64,000 nucleotides of DNA from NCBI GenBank assembly GCA_003222195.1, contig QHVB01000030.1, positions 186,001 through 250,000 on the forward strand, given 5' to 3'. A program made the translations under genes and the position numbers. Source of the stretch: Gemmatimonadota bacterium (lineage in GTDB: Bacteria > Gemmatimonadota > Gemmatimonadetes > Gemmatimonadales > GWC2-71-9). A model generated the notes under the pieces. The model saw only the letters and a list, made by a program, of their open reading frames with translations, was not told where the DNA came from and did not search any database. Positions 16,274-26,023 of this stretch are shown here, piece by piece; position 1 is the first letter of the stretch; every line of letters starts with the position of its first letter.

Positions 16274-17818
16274 TCAGTCAGTCTCCCTCAAGTCCCGTCC
16301 CGTCATTTCCTTCGGAGGCTCAATACCCATGAGCTGCAAGATCGTTGGTCCGACGTCGCGAAGCGAGCCACCGGCCCGCAGGTGATTCGCGCCGGCACCT
16401 TCTCCCACCATGACGAACGGCACCGGATTCGTGGTGTGCGCGGTGTGCGGGCCGCCGGTCGCCGGGTCGATCATCAACTCGCAGTTGCCATGATCCGCCG
16501 TCACCAGGACCGTCGCGTTCACTTTTTCAGCCGTCGTCAGGACGCGCGCCAGACATTGGTCCACGGTTTCCACCGCCTTGACCGCCGCGGCCAGCACACC
16601 GGAGTGACCCACCATGTCGCCGTTGGCGTAGTTGCACAGAATGAAATCGTGTTGCTGGTCGGCAATCGCCTTACAGAGCACATCGGTCACACCAGGCGCG
16701 CTCATCTCGGGCATCAGGTCATAGGTCGCGACCTTCTGCGACGGCACCAGCAAGCGCTCTTCGCCCCTGTAGGGCGGCTCATATCCGCCGTTAAAAAAAT
16801 AGGTGACGTGCGCGTACTTCTCCGTCTCGGCGGTGCGAAACATCGTCTTGCCATGATCCGAGAGCACCTCGGCGACGATCCGCGACAACACCATCGGCTC
16901 GAACGCGGCGGGGAAGGGCAGCGTTTCGTCGTAGCGCGTCATGGTCACGAGCCGTACCGCGGGGCGGCCCTTCACGTCGAAGCCGTCGAAATCCGGGACC
17001 GCGAGCGCGCGCACGATCTGCCGCATGCGATCGGCTCTGTAGTTGAAGCAAAAGATGCCGTCGCCGTCCCGAATCAGCGGTGCGCCCGTGATGACGCGCG
17101 GCTTGACGAATTCGTCCGTCTCGCCGGCGTCGTACGCCTGCTCGATCGCGGCGATGGGATCGGCGATCTGCACACCGACACCGTTGACCATGGCATCATA
17201 CGCGAGTTTCGTGCGCTCCCACCGTTTGTCCCGATCCATCGCGTAGTATCGTCCGATGACTGTGGACACGGCCGTCCGACCGTCCGACCGTCCGACCGTC
17301 GCGAGCAGATCCCGCATGAACCCGAGCGCCGATTTCGGCGGCGTGTCGCGGCCATCGAGCCACGTGTGGATCGCGATCTTGACTCCCGCGCGCCGGCCCA
17401 GCTCTACGGCGGCGAACAGATGCTTGTCGAGCGCGTGCACGCCGCCGGTGCCGATCAATCCCATCACATGCAACGTGCCGTCGTGCCGCCGGGTATCCTC
17501 GACGAGCTGGACCAGGGCTGGAATCCGAAAGAACTCACCGCGCTCGATCGATTGCGATATTCGGACGATGTCCTGCGGCACGGCGCGGCCCGCGCCGAGG
17601 TTCAGGTGTCCGACTTCGCTGTTCCCGATTTGTCCGTCGGGCAGTCCCACGGCGAGGCCCGAGGCTTCGAGCAGTGTCCGGGCGGGGCGCTGCCACAGCT
17701 TGTGCCACACGGGCGTGCTGCCGAGCTCGATCGCGTTTCCCTCGCGGCCCGGACGAAAACCCCAGCCGTCGAGCACGATGAGCACGACTGGGATGCGCGT
17801 GCTACGGGTCGTTGTCAT
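16274..17818 (-). CDS. gpmI: 2,3-bisphosphoglycerate-independent phosphoglycerate mutase
   Basis: GpmI interconverts 3- and 2-phosphoglycerate in glycolysis and gluconeogenesis using two manganese ions. The 514-residue length is standard. Metal ligands lie in VVLIVLDGWGF at the N-terminus, the phospho-serine is in DGQIGNSEVGHLNLGAGR, GRYYAMDRDKRWERT and GTGGVHALDKHLF follow, and late metal motifs are NYANGDMVGHSG and VTADHGNCELM. A non-conserved loop near nucleotide 17272 contains an 8-bp tandem repeat. The start is only 10 bp from the divergent SH3-protein gene, so their promoters must overlap. Confidence 0.97.
   Translation of the reverse strand: MTTTRSTRIPVVLIVLDGWGFRPGREGNAIELGSTPVWHKLWQRPARTLLEASGLAVGLPDGQIGNSEVGHLNLGAGRAVPQDIVRISQSIERGEFFRIPALVQLVEDTRRHDGTLHVMGLIGTGGVHALDKHLFAAVELGRRAGVKIAIHTWLDGRDTPPKSALGFMRDLLATVGRSDGRTAVSTVIGRYYAMDRDKRWERTKLAYDAMVNGVGVQIADPIAAIEQAYDAGETDEFVKPRVITGAPLIRDGDGIFCFNYRADRMRQIVRALAVPDFDGFDVKGRPAVRLVTMTRYDETLPFPAAFEPMVLSRIVAEVLSDHGKTMFRTAETEKYAHVTYFFNGGYEPPYRGEERLLVPSQKVATYDLMPEMSAPGVTDVLCKAIADQQHDFILCNYANGDMVGHSGVLAAAVKAVETVDQCLARVLTTAEKVNATVLVTADHGNCELMIDPATGGPHTAHTTNPVPFVMVGEGAGANHLRAGGSLRDVGPTILQLMGIEPPKEMTGRDLRETD
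17272..17301. repeat. 8-bp tandem repeat CCGTCCGA inside gpmI
   Basis: Three full copies and a partial fourth copy of CCGTCCGA lie within the gpmI coding sequence, giving GRSDGR before the conserved GRYYAMDRD. The unit length is not a multiple of three, so gain or loss of one unit would shift the reading frame of this glycolytic gene. Confidence 0.75.
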
Positions 17819-17828
17819 ATTGAGGGGG

Positions 17829-18890
17829 ATGCAAGTTAGCCGGATCGTTCCGAGCCTACTAGCGGTTGTCAGCCTCGCGACGCCGCGAGGAGGCGGTGCG
17901 GCCGCCCAGAGCGGCGGCCGCTATCGCGTCACAGCCGACAACGCCTGGTTCTATCAGGATGTCGCCGGCCGCCGCATCGCGCGCCTGGCGCGTGGCGCCA
18001 CGCTGTCCGGTGGTGCGACGCGCAACGACTGGATTCAGGTGACGCTCGAAGGCTGGATCTTCTCGACGTCCGTCGGGAAAAGCGATAAGCCCGAGTTCGA
18101 TCTGCTGGTCACGCGCGCGCCCAACGAAAATCTGCGCGCCGCGCCCGCCGGCCCGCTGGTCGCAGAACTTGCGGAGGGGTTTGGACTGAAGCGCGCGACC
18201 CCGGACAGCAGCGGGCGGTGGCGGCACGTGACGCGCGAGGGCTGGGTGCTGCGCAGCACACTCGCTCCCCTTGCCGACGTCGTCGCCACGCGGACCGCCG
18301 TCGCGCCGGACAGCGACAGTGTTCAGGGCGGGCTGCCCCCGCCGCCCCGCGGCGCGGACACCGCGCGGGTGGATTCGAGCCGCGCCCAGCCCATGCGCAT
18401 GACGACCCTCTACCGCGCGCCGGATGGCCCCGAGGCCGGTACGATCGCCACCGAGACGCCGCTCCGGGTCCTGAGCCGCAACGGCGAATGGACGCGCGTG
18501 CAGTTCGAGGGCTGGGTCAAAGGCGGCGATCTCCAGGCCGCGCCCGCGGGCGTCTTAGTCGGCGTCACCGCCGCCGAGCTGCGCACCGAGCCCCAGCGCT
18601 ATGTCGGCCAGGTGCTGCGCTGGAATCTGGAATTCATCGCGATTCAAAAGGCCGACGATCTCCGGCCTGACATTCCGAGCGGTTCGTCCTACGTCCTCGC
18701 GCGCGGGCCGCTGCCGGAACGTGGCTTCGTGTACATCGTAGTGCCGGAGAACAGACTGCCGGCGTTTCGGGCGCTCACGCCGCTCGTGACGATGCAAGTG
18801 ACCGCGCGCGTGCGGAATGGCCGCAGCCGCTACCTGGGCAATCCGGTGGTTGATCTGATTTCGCTGGAAGGAGGAGGTGGAACGCCTTGA
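17829..18890 (+). CDS. Secreted protein with three SH3-like repeats
   Basis: The ATG at 17829 yields a signal peptide (MQVSRIVPSLLAVVSLATP) and a 353-residue exported protein. Three bacterial SH3-like modules are visible: near residues 35-78 (ADNAWFYQDVAG ... GWIFSTSVG), 94-150 (ENLRAAPAGPLV ... EGWVLRSTL) and 190-240 (TTLYRAPDGPEAG ... FEGWVKGGDL). Each has the SH3b pattern of a short arm and a closing GWV/GWI. The final 100 residues form a different beta-rich domain. SH3b modules bind cell-wall or peptide ligands, but the ligand is unknown. The stop overlaps the next start (TTGA). Confidence 0.85.
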   Translation: MQVSRIVPSLLAVVSLATPRGGGAAAQSGGRYRVTADNAWFYQDVAGRRIARLARGATLSGGATRNDWIQVTLEGWIFSTSVGKSDKPEFDLLVTRAPNENLRAAPAGPLVAELAEGFGLKRATPDSSGRWRHVTREGWVLRSTLAPLADVVATRTAVAPDSDSVQGGLPPPPRGADTARVDSSRAQPMRMTTLYRAPDGPEAGTIATETPLRVLSRNGEWTRVQFEGWVKGGDLQAAPAGVLVGVTAAELRTEPQRYVGQVLRWNLEFIAIQKADDLRPDIPSGSSYVLARGPLPERGFVYIVVPENRLPAFRALTPLVTMQVTARVRNGRSRYLGNPVVDLISLEGGGGTP

Positions 18891-19228
18891 ACGATATCCT
18901 GAACGAACGCATTCGCCGTAAACTCGACGTCATGCCTGACGAGCAGGCCTACCAGGTGCTCGACTACATCGAATTCCTCGAGTCGAAGTACTCGCAGCGC
19001 GCCGCCGGCGCCCCGGCGTTTCAGAAAGTGGCCGAGACGCTGGAGGACACCATGCGCGCCGGCCGCGTGCCCGTCACCATCATCCGGGGCACGATGGACG
19101 CCGTAGGGAAGGCTGGGAAGTTCTTTGAGGGGCTGGCGGCGGCAGGGAAGGCGGCGGTGGACGAAGCGAGGCGGAAGAACGCGGCCCCCCCCGAAAAACC
19201 GGTTGAGGAAACGAAGACGTCCCAGTAA
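18887..19228 (+). CDS. Small DUF2281-like hypothetical protein
   Basis: A TTG start preceded by a strong GGAAGGAGGAGG ribosome site (about 18868-18879) and overlapping the previous stop gives 113 residues. The N-terminal part ([20 protein letters not shown]) resembles DUF2281/antitoxin-like proteins that share the 'v.dfieFL' helix. A lysine- and alanine-rich C-terminus follows with a low-complexity tail. It has no toxin partner nearby, so an antitoxin role is unlikely. Function unknown. Confidence 0.75.
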   Translation: MNDILNERIRRKLDVMPDEQAYQVLDYIEFLESKYSQRAAGAPAFQKVAETLEDTMRAGRVPVTIIRGTMDAVGKAGKFFEGLAAAGKAAVDEARRKNAAPPEKPVEETKTSQ

Positions 19229-19236
19229 CTTCCGCC

Positions 19237-20694
19237 ATGGGAACCTTCCGACCCGACGTCGCCCTCACCTTTGACGACGTCCTGCTCGTGCCCCGTCACT
19301 CGACGGTGCATCCCCGCAACGTCACCGTCGTCAGCCGCTTCACTCGCGCCATTCCACTCAACATTCCGATCGTCTCCGCCGCCATGGATACCGTCACCGA
19401 AGCGGAGATGGCGATGGGCATGGCGCGCCTGGGGGGGATCGGCGTGATCCATAAGAACATGCCGATCGACCGCCAGGCGGCCGAGGTGGACCGGGTCAAG
19501 CGCAGCGAATCGGGCATGATCATGAACCCGATCACGCTGGGACCCGACCGGCCGTTGCGCGAAGCGAGTTTGTTGATGCTGCGCTTCAAGATCTCGGGCG
19601 TGCCGATCGTCGATGGGGCGGGAAAGCTGGTCGGCATCATCACCAATCGCGATCTCCAGTTTGAGCGCGAGATGGATCGGCCGATTCGCGACGTCATGAC
19701 GAAGGAGAAGTTGATCACGGCGCCCGTCGGTACGACACTCGATGACGCGGAGCGGCTGCTCGCCAAGCACCGGATCGAAAAGCTTCCCGTCGTCGATAAG
19801 CAGGGATTGTTGAAGGGCCTCATCACCATCAAAGACATCTTCAAGCGTCGCCAATATCCCGACGCCAACAAGGATCAACACGGTCGGCTGCGGGTCGCCG
19901 CCGCCGTGGGCGGCACACCCGACGTCCGCGCGCGCGCCCAGGCGCTGCTCGACGCCGGCTGCGATGTGATCGTTGTAGACTCGGCCCACGGGCACAGCCA
20001 GGGTGTGCTCGACGCGGTCGCCTGTTTGCGCGACGCCTTCCCCGACGCGCAGCTCGTCGCCGGGAATGTGGCAACCGAATCGGGCGCCCGAGACCTCGCC
20101 GAGCGCGGCGTCGATGCGATCAAGGTCGGTGTGGGGCCGGGGTCGATCTGCACGACTCGCGTCGTCACGGGGATCGGCGTTCCGCAGATCACAGCGATCG
20201 TCGACGCCGTGCGCGGCGCGGGAGACATTCCGGTCATCGCCGACGGCGGCATCAAGTACTCCGGTGACGCCGTGAAGGCGCTCGCCGCCGGCGCCGAGAG
20301 TGTGATGATGGGGTCGATGCTGGCGGGGACGGAGGAGAGTCCGGGCGAGTCGTTTCTCCTGGAGGGCCGGCGCTTCAAGGTGATTCGCGGCATGGGCAGC
20401 CTGTCCGCCATGGAAGAGGGCTCGGCCGACCGCTATTTCCAAGAGGGTGAGGTCTCGCTGCAGAAGCTCGTCCCGGAGGGGATAGAGGGGCGAGTCCCCT
20501 ACCGCGGCCCGGTTGCCGACGTCGTCTTCCAGATGGTCGGTGGGCTGCGGAGCGGAATGGGGTATTGCGGGGTATGTGACATCGCTGCGCTGCACACGGA
20601 AACAGAGTTCATCCGGATCACGACCGCGGGATTGCGTGAATCTCATCCGCATGATGTCGTCATCACGCGAGAAGCACCGAACTACAGTTTGTAG
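19237..20694 (+). CDS. guaB: Inosine-5'-monophosphate dehydrogenase
   Basis: GuaB oxidises IMP to XMP with NAD+, committing purines to GMP. The 485-residue protein is the standard bacterial form with an inserted CBS pair at about residues 95-205 ([19 protein letters not shown]). The catalytic cysteine is in [20 protein letters not shown], the IMP-binding motif is [18 protein letters not shown], and the mobile flap is [19 protein letters not shown]. The ATG lies 8 bp after the DUF2281-like gene. The last 44 bp overlap the TonB receptor start. Confidence 0.97.
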   Translation: MGTFRPDVALTFDDVLLVPRHSTVHPRNVTVVSRFTRAIPLNIPIVSAAMDTVTEAEMAMGMARLGGIGVIHKNMPIDRQAAEVDRVKRSESGMIMNPITLGPDRPLREASLLMLRFKISGVPIVDGAGKLVGIITNRDLQFEREMDRPIRDVMTKEKLITAPVGTTLDDAERLLAKHRIEKLPVVDKQGLLKGLITIKDIFKRRQYPDANKDQHGRLRVAAAVGGTPDVRARAQALLDAGCDVIVVDSAHGHSQGVLDAVACLRDAFPDAQLVAGNVATESGARDLAERGVDAIKVGVGPGSICTTRVVTGIGVPQITAIVDAVRGAGDIPVIADGGIKYSGDAVKALAAGAESVMMGSMLAGTEESPGESFLLEGRRFKVIRGMGSLSAMEEGSADRYFQEGEVSLQKLVPEGIEGRVPYRGPVADVVFQMVGGLRSGMGYCGVCDIAALHTETEFIRITTAGLRESHPHDVVITREAPNYSL

Positions 20695-23224
20695 TCTCGT
20701 CGTGCTGCTGGCTGCACCGGGGCTGCTGCTTGCGCAACAGCAGGCTGACAGCTCGTATCCGCCGCCTGCGTTCGCCCCTCTCTCCGACCGCTATACCTTC
20801 GACGTCGACGCGCTGACCAAAAACGGCGCGGCGCGCACGCTCAGCGAGGTGCTCACGAGCCAGGTGCCGGGCCTGCTCGTGATTCCCGGCGGCGGCTTGA
20901 ACGGTGGCGGGTCACAGGTCCGCTTTGCGGGAGTCCGCTCCCTCATTTCCGATCTCCCGCCGCTGATCCTGCTCGACGCCGTCCGCATCGACGCGCACGA
21001 GGACGACTCGCAGCTCACCGTCGCAGGCCCCGGCCCCTCACGTCTCGACGATATCCCGATCGAAGACGTGCAGTCGATCGAGGTGCTCGAGGGACCGGCC
21101 GCGACGGCGATTTATGGCCCCGGGGCCGCGGCGGGCGTCATCCTCATCCACTCCAAAGCCGCGCGCACTGGCGCGATCCGCGTCCACGGCTTTGCCGAAG
21201 GCGCCGTGCGAGCCATTCCCGAGCGCTGGCCGGCGAACTATGGCGGCGTCGATCTCGATAACCCCGACAGTCTGCTGCGGACCGGCGGGTGCAGCCTCGT
21301 GGTCGAAGCCGCGGGCCAATGCGTGCAGGACGGCCTGCAGTCGTTCAATCCGCTGGTCGCCCGGAATCCGTTCGGTGCCGCGCCGCGACGGCAGCTCGGC
21401 CTGAGTGCCGCCGGCGGACCGCGCTGGGGTGCGTTCCGGCTGTCCGGCAATCTCGACGCCGACGCGGCCGCCTACGACGTCCCAGCCGTGACGTGGTCCG
21501 ACGATTACCACCGCTGGAATGTCGGCGGAGGCGCCACGCTGCATCCCTGGCGCAACGTCGAGATCGGCGCGAGCGCGACGCAGATTTCCAGCAACCTGCG
21601 GCTTCCCATCTACGAGCCCGTGCTGGCCGCGCTGATGGGGCCGAGCGACTCGACCGGGTTCAGCTGGGGTCAGGCCTTTCAGAGTCCGGGGACGCAGAAG
21701 CTCGATCGCACCCTCGCCAGTGTGCAGGTCCTCGCCACGCCTCTGCGCTGGCTCGCGATCCAGGGGACGTTCGGACTCGACGACATCGGGCAACATGAGC
21801 GGAACCTCGTGTCCACGCTCCTGACCACCGGCGATCGTGTCGTGCGAGACCGGACCTTCGCGCTGAAACTGACGGCGGCAAATCGGATCTCCAGCGGGAC
21901 GCGGCTCACCTCGGCCATTGGAGTCGAGCGCCTGCAGAACCGTGAGAATGCGGCATTCTTTCAGGGGTCCGGTGGCGCGTATACGTCGCAACAGTCGTGG
22001 CTGGACCGGCGCTGGTTGAGCGTATACGGCGTCGAGCGGGTGGGCATTCGCGACCGGTTCTTCGTGACCGGCACGCTGCGCCATGACGATCTCCACGAGT
22101 ATTCCCCGGGAGATCAGACGAACCCCAGTCTCGCCGTCGACTGGATCCTCAGAACCGAGCGGCTCGGTGCGCTCGGCAGGCTGGCGATGCATGGCGCCTA
22201 TGGAAAGGCGAGTCACGCCTTTCCGCAGAATCTCCAGGTCGTGTTTGTCGCGCCATTCCAGCCCACCCCCGCGCCACTCAAGCCCGATCGCACGCGCGAG
22301 TGGCAGGTTGGCGCGGATGCCGCCGGACTGTCGGGTCGGTGGCACGCGAACGTGTCGTTCTACGATCTGCGGTCGCAGGCCCTTCAGTACCTCGGCGTCT
22401 CGCTCCCGAGCGGCGGCCCGTCATTCGTCTACGCCCCGGGCGCGGTCATCAGCAATCGCGGGGTGACCGCCGCGCTGTCGGCAAACCTGATCGATCGGCC
22501 GGGCTGGGGATGGACGACGCAGCTCTCGCTGTGGGGAAACCGGAATCGTATCGTCCGGGGCAATCCAGCCACCATCGCGGTGAGCGGTATCCGCTATACC
22601 GGGCAACGCGAGCAGGCCGGCTACCCCGCCGGCGGGTACTGGGCCTGGCCGATCACGTATGCCGACACCAACGGCGACGGGATTATCTCGGGAAACGAGA
22701 TCTCCTACGCGACCACCCCGCCCTCACAGGTTTGGGCAGGTACCCCCTATCCCACGCAAGGCGCGGCACTCACCTCGTCGTGGCGCGTCGGACCGCGGTG
22801 GCACATCTCGGCGATGCTCGACTATCGGGCCGGGCAGACCCTGTTCAATCAGATCGCCAATCTGCGATGCCTGTATCCCATATGCCGCGATCGCTACGAT
22901 CCAACAACGCCGCTGTCACGTCAGGCCAACGCCCTCGGGGCGTCCGTCATGCCGCCGGCGTATTTCGAGGCTGCCGACTACCTGAAGCTGCGCGAGCTCG
23001 CCATCGTATTCGACGTTTCCGAGCGTCTCGCGGCCCATTTCGGCGCGCGCGCCGCCAGCATCATGTTCGGTGGCCGCGACCTGGCGACCTGGACCAGCTA
23101 CTCCGGAGCCGATCCGGAAACGGGCAGCTACGGCCGGAGCGCGGGGACGCCGATGATGGTCGGCGACTTCGCCACGGTCCCGCTCCCCCGCTCCTGGACG
23201 GTGCGTGTAAGACTTTCCTACTGA
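20651..23224 (+). CDS. TonB-dependent receptor, SusC/RagA-like
   Basis: This outer-membrane active importer has 857 residues. The start at ATG 20651 (or 20654) lies inside the end of guaB in another frame. It gives a signal peptide ending [16 protein letters not shown] plug domain follows ([40 protein letters not shown]) and then a long beta-barrel. The C-terminus [10 protein letters not shown] ends in an aromatic residue. The barrel has SusC/RagA-like segments such as [11 protein letters not shown] and [20 protein letters not shown]. No SusD-like lipoprotein is next to it, so the substrate is unknown. Confidence 0.92.
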   Translation: MMSSSREKHRTTVCSLVVLLAAPGLLLAQQQADSSYPPPAFAPLSDRYTFDVDALTKNGAARTLSEVLTSQVPGLLVIPGGGLNGGGSQVRFAGVRSLISDLPPLILLDAVRIDAHEDDSQLTVAGPGPSRLDDIPIEDVQSIEVLEGPAATAIYGPGAAAGVILIHSKAARTGAIRVHGFAEGAVRAIPERWPANYGGVDLDNPDSLLRTGGCSLVVEAAGQCVQDGLQSFNPLVARNPFGAAPRRQLGLSAAGGPRWGAFRLSGNLDADAAAYDVPAVTWSDDYHRWNVGGGATLHPWRNVEIGASATQISSNLRLPIYEPVLAALMGPSDSTGFSWGQAFQSPGTQKLDRTLASVQVLATPLRWLAIQGTFGLDDIGQHERNLVSTLLTTGDRVVRDRTFALKLTAANRISSGTRLTSAIGVERLQNRENAAFFQGSGGAYTSQQSWLDRRWLSVYGVERVGIRDRFFVTGTLRHDDLHEYSPGDQTNPSLAVDWILRTERLGALGRLAMHGAYGKASHAFPQNLQVVFVAPFQPTPAPLKPDRTREWQVGADAAGLSGRWHANVSFYDLRSQALQYLGVSLPSGGPSFVYAPGAVISNRGVTAALSANLIDRPGWGWTTQLSLWGNRNRIVRGNPATIAVSGIRYTGQREQAGYPAGGYWAWPITYADTNGDGIISGNEISYATTPPSQVWAGTPYPTQGAALTSSWRVGPRWHISAMLDYRAGQTLFNQIANLRCLYPICRDRYDPTTPLSRQANALGASVMPPAYFEAADYLKLRELAIVFDVSERLAAHFGARAASIMFGGRDLATWTSYSGADPETGSYGRSAGTPMMVGDFATVPLPRSWTVRVRLSY

Positions 23225-23303
23225 CAGCCTTCATTCTATTGACAGATCGCCACCCCCGGCGGACCTTGGGGCGGTCTGCGCCGTCGATTCGTCACCCCTC
23301 TAA

Positions 23304-24905
23304 ATGGAGTCCCGCATGAATTTGTGGGCTACCAAATCCATCGCGACGCTGCGCGCCGAGGCTGACCAGGCGGGCGAGCACCAGCTGAAACGGGCGCTCA
23401 CGCCGCTCAACCTGATTACCCTCGGCATCGGCGCCATCATCGGCGCCGGCATCTTCGTGCTCACGGGCCAGGCCGCCGCGCAGTACGCGGGGCCCGCCGT
23501 GTGGATCTCCATGATCCTGGTCGGCATCGCCTGCGCCTTCGCCGGCCTCTGCTACGCCGAAATGGCGAGCGCCGTGCCGGTCGCGGGCAGCGCGTACACC
23601 TACTCGTACGCGACGATGGGTGAGCTGATCGCGTGGATCATCGGCTGGGATCTCGTGCTCGAGTATGCCGCCGGTGCCGCGACCGTGGGGGTGGGCTGGT
23701 CGGGCCACTTCGTGAGCCTGCTGGGGAATTTCGGTCTCAAGCTTCCGGCGGGGCTCACGGCCGCGCCGACCACGTGGTGCACTGCCGCGAACGTCCAGGC
23801 TGGCCTCGCAGGTTGCGCGCACACCGGGCTCAACCTCACAGGCGCTATCGTCAACCTGCCGGCGGTGTTCGTCGTGGCACTGATGTCCACGATCCTGGTG
23901 ATCGGCATTAAGGAATCGGCGAAGGTCAACAATTTCATCGTGCTGCTCAAGCTCACTATCATCTTCCTGATCGTCGCGGTGGGCCTGACCCACATCACCG
24001 CCGCCAACTGGAAGCCGCTCATCCCGCCGAACACCGGGGAGTGGGGCACCTACGGGATCTCCGGTATCCTGCGCGGCGCGGGGCTGGTGTTCTTCGCCTA
24101 CATCGGATTCGACGCCGTCTCGACGGCGGCGCAGGAGGCGCGCAATCCGCAAAAGGATATGCCGATCGGCATCCTCGGCTCGCTCTTCGTCTGCACATTG
24201 CTGTACGTCATCGTGTCGGCGCTGCTGACCGGCATGGTCAGCTACAAAGAACTCCTCGCCCTGCAGACTTCCTCGCCGCCCGACTACGCCGCCCCGATGG
24301 CGTACGCGATGAAGCACGTCGGCGCGCCGGAATGGGTTCGGATCTCCGTGGACGTCGGCGCCGTGCTGGGTCTCGGCTCGGTGATCCTCGTGATGTTGCT
24401 CGGCCAGTCGCGTGTGTTCTACTCGATGTCGCGCGACGGCCTGCTCGGCGGCTGGGCAGGAAGGGTGCATCCCAAATTCCGCACTCCATACCTATCGACG
24501 ATCTACACGGGCATCGCGGTGGGCCTCGCGACCGGGCTCTTGCCGCTGCAGCTGCTCGGGCAGCTCGTGAACATCGGCACCCTGCTCGCGTTCGTCCTGG
24601 TGTGCGCCGGCGTGTGGATTTTGCGCAAGAAGCGGCCCGACCTCGACCGGCCGTTCCGGACGCCATGGGTGCCGTTCGTGCCGATCGCCGGCGTGGTCTG
24701 CTGCCTCGGGCTGATGGCGACGCTCCCGGCCGATACCTGGATCCGGCTGATTGTCTGGCTGCTGATCGGATTCACCATCTACTTTGGATACAGCCGCAAA
24801 CACAGCCGCCTCCAGCGCGAGCTGGCGGGTGCTGCGGGCGGGCCACCGCCGAGCATGGGTGGGGGTGGGGGTGGGGGGCCGAGAGGCCAGCCGCCGCGCC
24901 GGTAA
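23304..24905 (+). CDS. APC superfamily amino acid permease (cationic amino acid transporter-like)
   Basis: This secondary transporter has 533 residues and about 12-14 transmembrane segments. TM1 holds LITLGIGAIIGAGIFVLTG, the substrate/sodium-site motif of APC permeases. YAEMASAVPVAGSAYTYSYA and FFAYIGFDAVSTAAQEARNPQ are the CAT subgroup consensus. Amino acid import or exchange is likely, with cationic amino acids the best guess. The C-terminal 25 residues are a glycine/proline tail with a run of seven glycines (SMGGGGGGGPRG), unusual for the family. ATG 23316 is an alternative start. Confidence 0.92.
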   Translation: MESRMNLWATKSIATLRAEADQAGEHQLKRALTPLNLITLGIGAIIGAGIFVLTGQAAAQYAGPAVWISMILVGIACAFAGLCYAEMASAVPVAGSAYTYSYATMGELIAWIIGWDLVLEYAAGAATVGVGWSGHFVSLLGNFGLKLPAGLTAAPTTWCTAANVQAGLAGCAHTGLNLTGAIVNLPAVFVVALMSTILVIGIKESAKVNNFIVLLKLTIIFLIVAVGLTHITAANWKPLIPPNTGEWGTYGISGILRGAGLVFFAYIGFDAVSTAAQEARNPQKDMPIGILGSLFVCTLLYVIVSALLTGMVSYKELLALQTSSPPDYAAPMAYAMKHVGAPEWVRISVDVGAVLGLGSVILVMLLGQSRVFYSMSRDGLLGGWAGRVHPKFRTPYLSTIYTGIAVGLATGLLPLQLLGQLVNIGTLLAFVLVCAGVWILRKKRPDLDRPFRTPWVPFVPIAGVVCCLGLMATLPADTWIRLIVWLLIGFTIYFGYSRKHSRLQRELAGAAGGPPPSMGGGGGGGPRGQPPRR

Positions 24906-24991
24906 ACACGCGGAGCAGCACCGGCGCCGACCGAAAACACGACCAAAGGAGCTAGATCGGCGCCGGGTACGAGGCGATTATCTTCCCCGCA

Positions 24992-26023
24992 ATGAACCCG
25001 AACGGCGTTCCGGTTCCCCCTGCCCGTGCGCAGGCGGCGCGCGACGTCGCGGCGGCGCTCACCAGTGCCCGCCACGTCGTTTTGACGACTCATGTCAACG
25101 CCGATGGCGACGGGGTCGGGAGCGAGATCGGGCTGTGGTATCTGTTGCGCGCCCGCGATGTTTCGGTCAGCATCGCCAATCCCACGGAGATCCCCGAGCG
25201 GTTCCACTTCCTGGTTCCCGATGGCGCTGATGCGAGCGACCGGGCGGCGCGCGAGATCGAGCGCGCCGATCTCGTCGTCTCGGTGGACATCGGGGACCTC
25301 AGCAGACTCGGCAACTTGGCGACGGTGATCAGCAAGCGACACCCGCCCCCTCCGCTCGTCTGCATCGATCATCATGTCGGTCCGGTGAAATTGCCTGCGG
25401 GCCCCGTCCTCATCGCGCCAGAAGCGACCGCCACCGCCGAGCTCGTCTTCGATCTTGCCAGCGTGGCGGGATGGCCGCTGACGCCCGAAGTCGCGCAGGC
25501 GCTCTATGTCGGGCTGCTCACCGATACCGGCGGATTCCGGTTCTCGAATACCACCGCGCGCGCGCTGCGCGTCGCGGCCGTCTTGCTCGAGAAGGGCGTC
25601 GACCCCGAGTCCATCTACGCGTCGGTGTACGCCAGCGCGCCGGAGGGCCGGGTACGGCTGCTCGCCGAAGTTCTGCAGACGTTGGTCGTGGAGCCGGAGG
25701 TCGGACTCGCGTGGGTGAGCGTGCCGGCGGACGCGCTGCGCCGCCACGAGGTGACGGCGGACGACCTCGACGGCATCGTCGAATTCCCGCGGTCGATCGC
25801 CGGTGTCCGCATGGCGCTCCTGTTCCGGCACATCGGCAACGGCCGGATCAAGGTCTCATTCCGCTCGATGGGCGAGGTGGACGTCGCAGAGCTCGCCCAC
25901 CAATTCGGCGGCGGCGGCCATCATCGCGCGGCGGGCGCGTCGTTGCCGGGGACCATGGCGGACGTGGAGGAGAAGGTGCTGAACGCCGCGCGCGCATTCC
26001 TCGCCAACGGGAAGTCCGCGTGA
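24992..26023 (+). CDS. nrnA: Bifunctional oligoribonuclease/pAp phosphatase NrnA (DHH-DHHA1)
   Basis: This DHH-family phosphoesterase degrades short RNA oligonucleotides and pAp. The 343-residue protein has the metal motifs HVNADGDGVGSE, DIGDLSR, CIDHHVGPV (DHH) and LLTDTGGFRFSNTT in the N-terminal domain, and GGGGHHRAAGA in the C-terminal DHHA1 domain. Length and order match NrnA of Bacillota and Bacteroidota. The gene overlaps the Mrp/ApbC gene by 4 bp (GTGA). Confidence 0.94.
   Translation: MNPNGVPVPPARAQAARDVAAALTSARHVVLTTHVNADGDGVGSEIGLWYLLRARDVSVSIANPTEIPERFHFLVPDGADASDRAAREIERADLVVSVDIGDLSRLGNLATVISKRHPPPPLVCIDHHVGPVKLPAGPVLIAPEATATAELVFDLASVAGWPLTPEVAQALYVGLLTDTGGFRFSNTTARALRVAAVLLEKGVDPESIYASVYASAPEGRVRLLAEVLQTLVVEPEVGLAWVSVPADALRRHEVTADDLDGIVEFPRSIAGVRMALLFRHIGNGRIKVSFRSMGEVDVAELAHQFGGGGHHRAAGASLPGTMADVEEKVLNAARAFLANGKSA

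Noticed and set aside
16202-17839. A 545-codon plus-strand frame over gpmI
   Set aside because: It mirrors gpmI, whose metal and phosphoserine motifs are on the minus strand.
18887-19228. Antitoxin of a toxin-antitoxin pair
   Set aside because: The N-terminal motif is antitoxin-like, but no toxin gene is adjacent; the neighbours are an SH3 protein and guaB.
19021-20652. A 543-codon minus-strand open frame over guaB
   Set aside because: guaB has full IMP dehydrogenase motifs on the plus strand; the reverse frame is compositionally odd and has no domain.
23292-24470. A 392-codon minus-strand frame over the amino-acid permease
   Set aside because: The permease is a clear transmembrane family on the plus strand; the reverse frame is a charged artefact.
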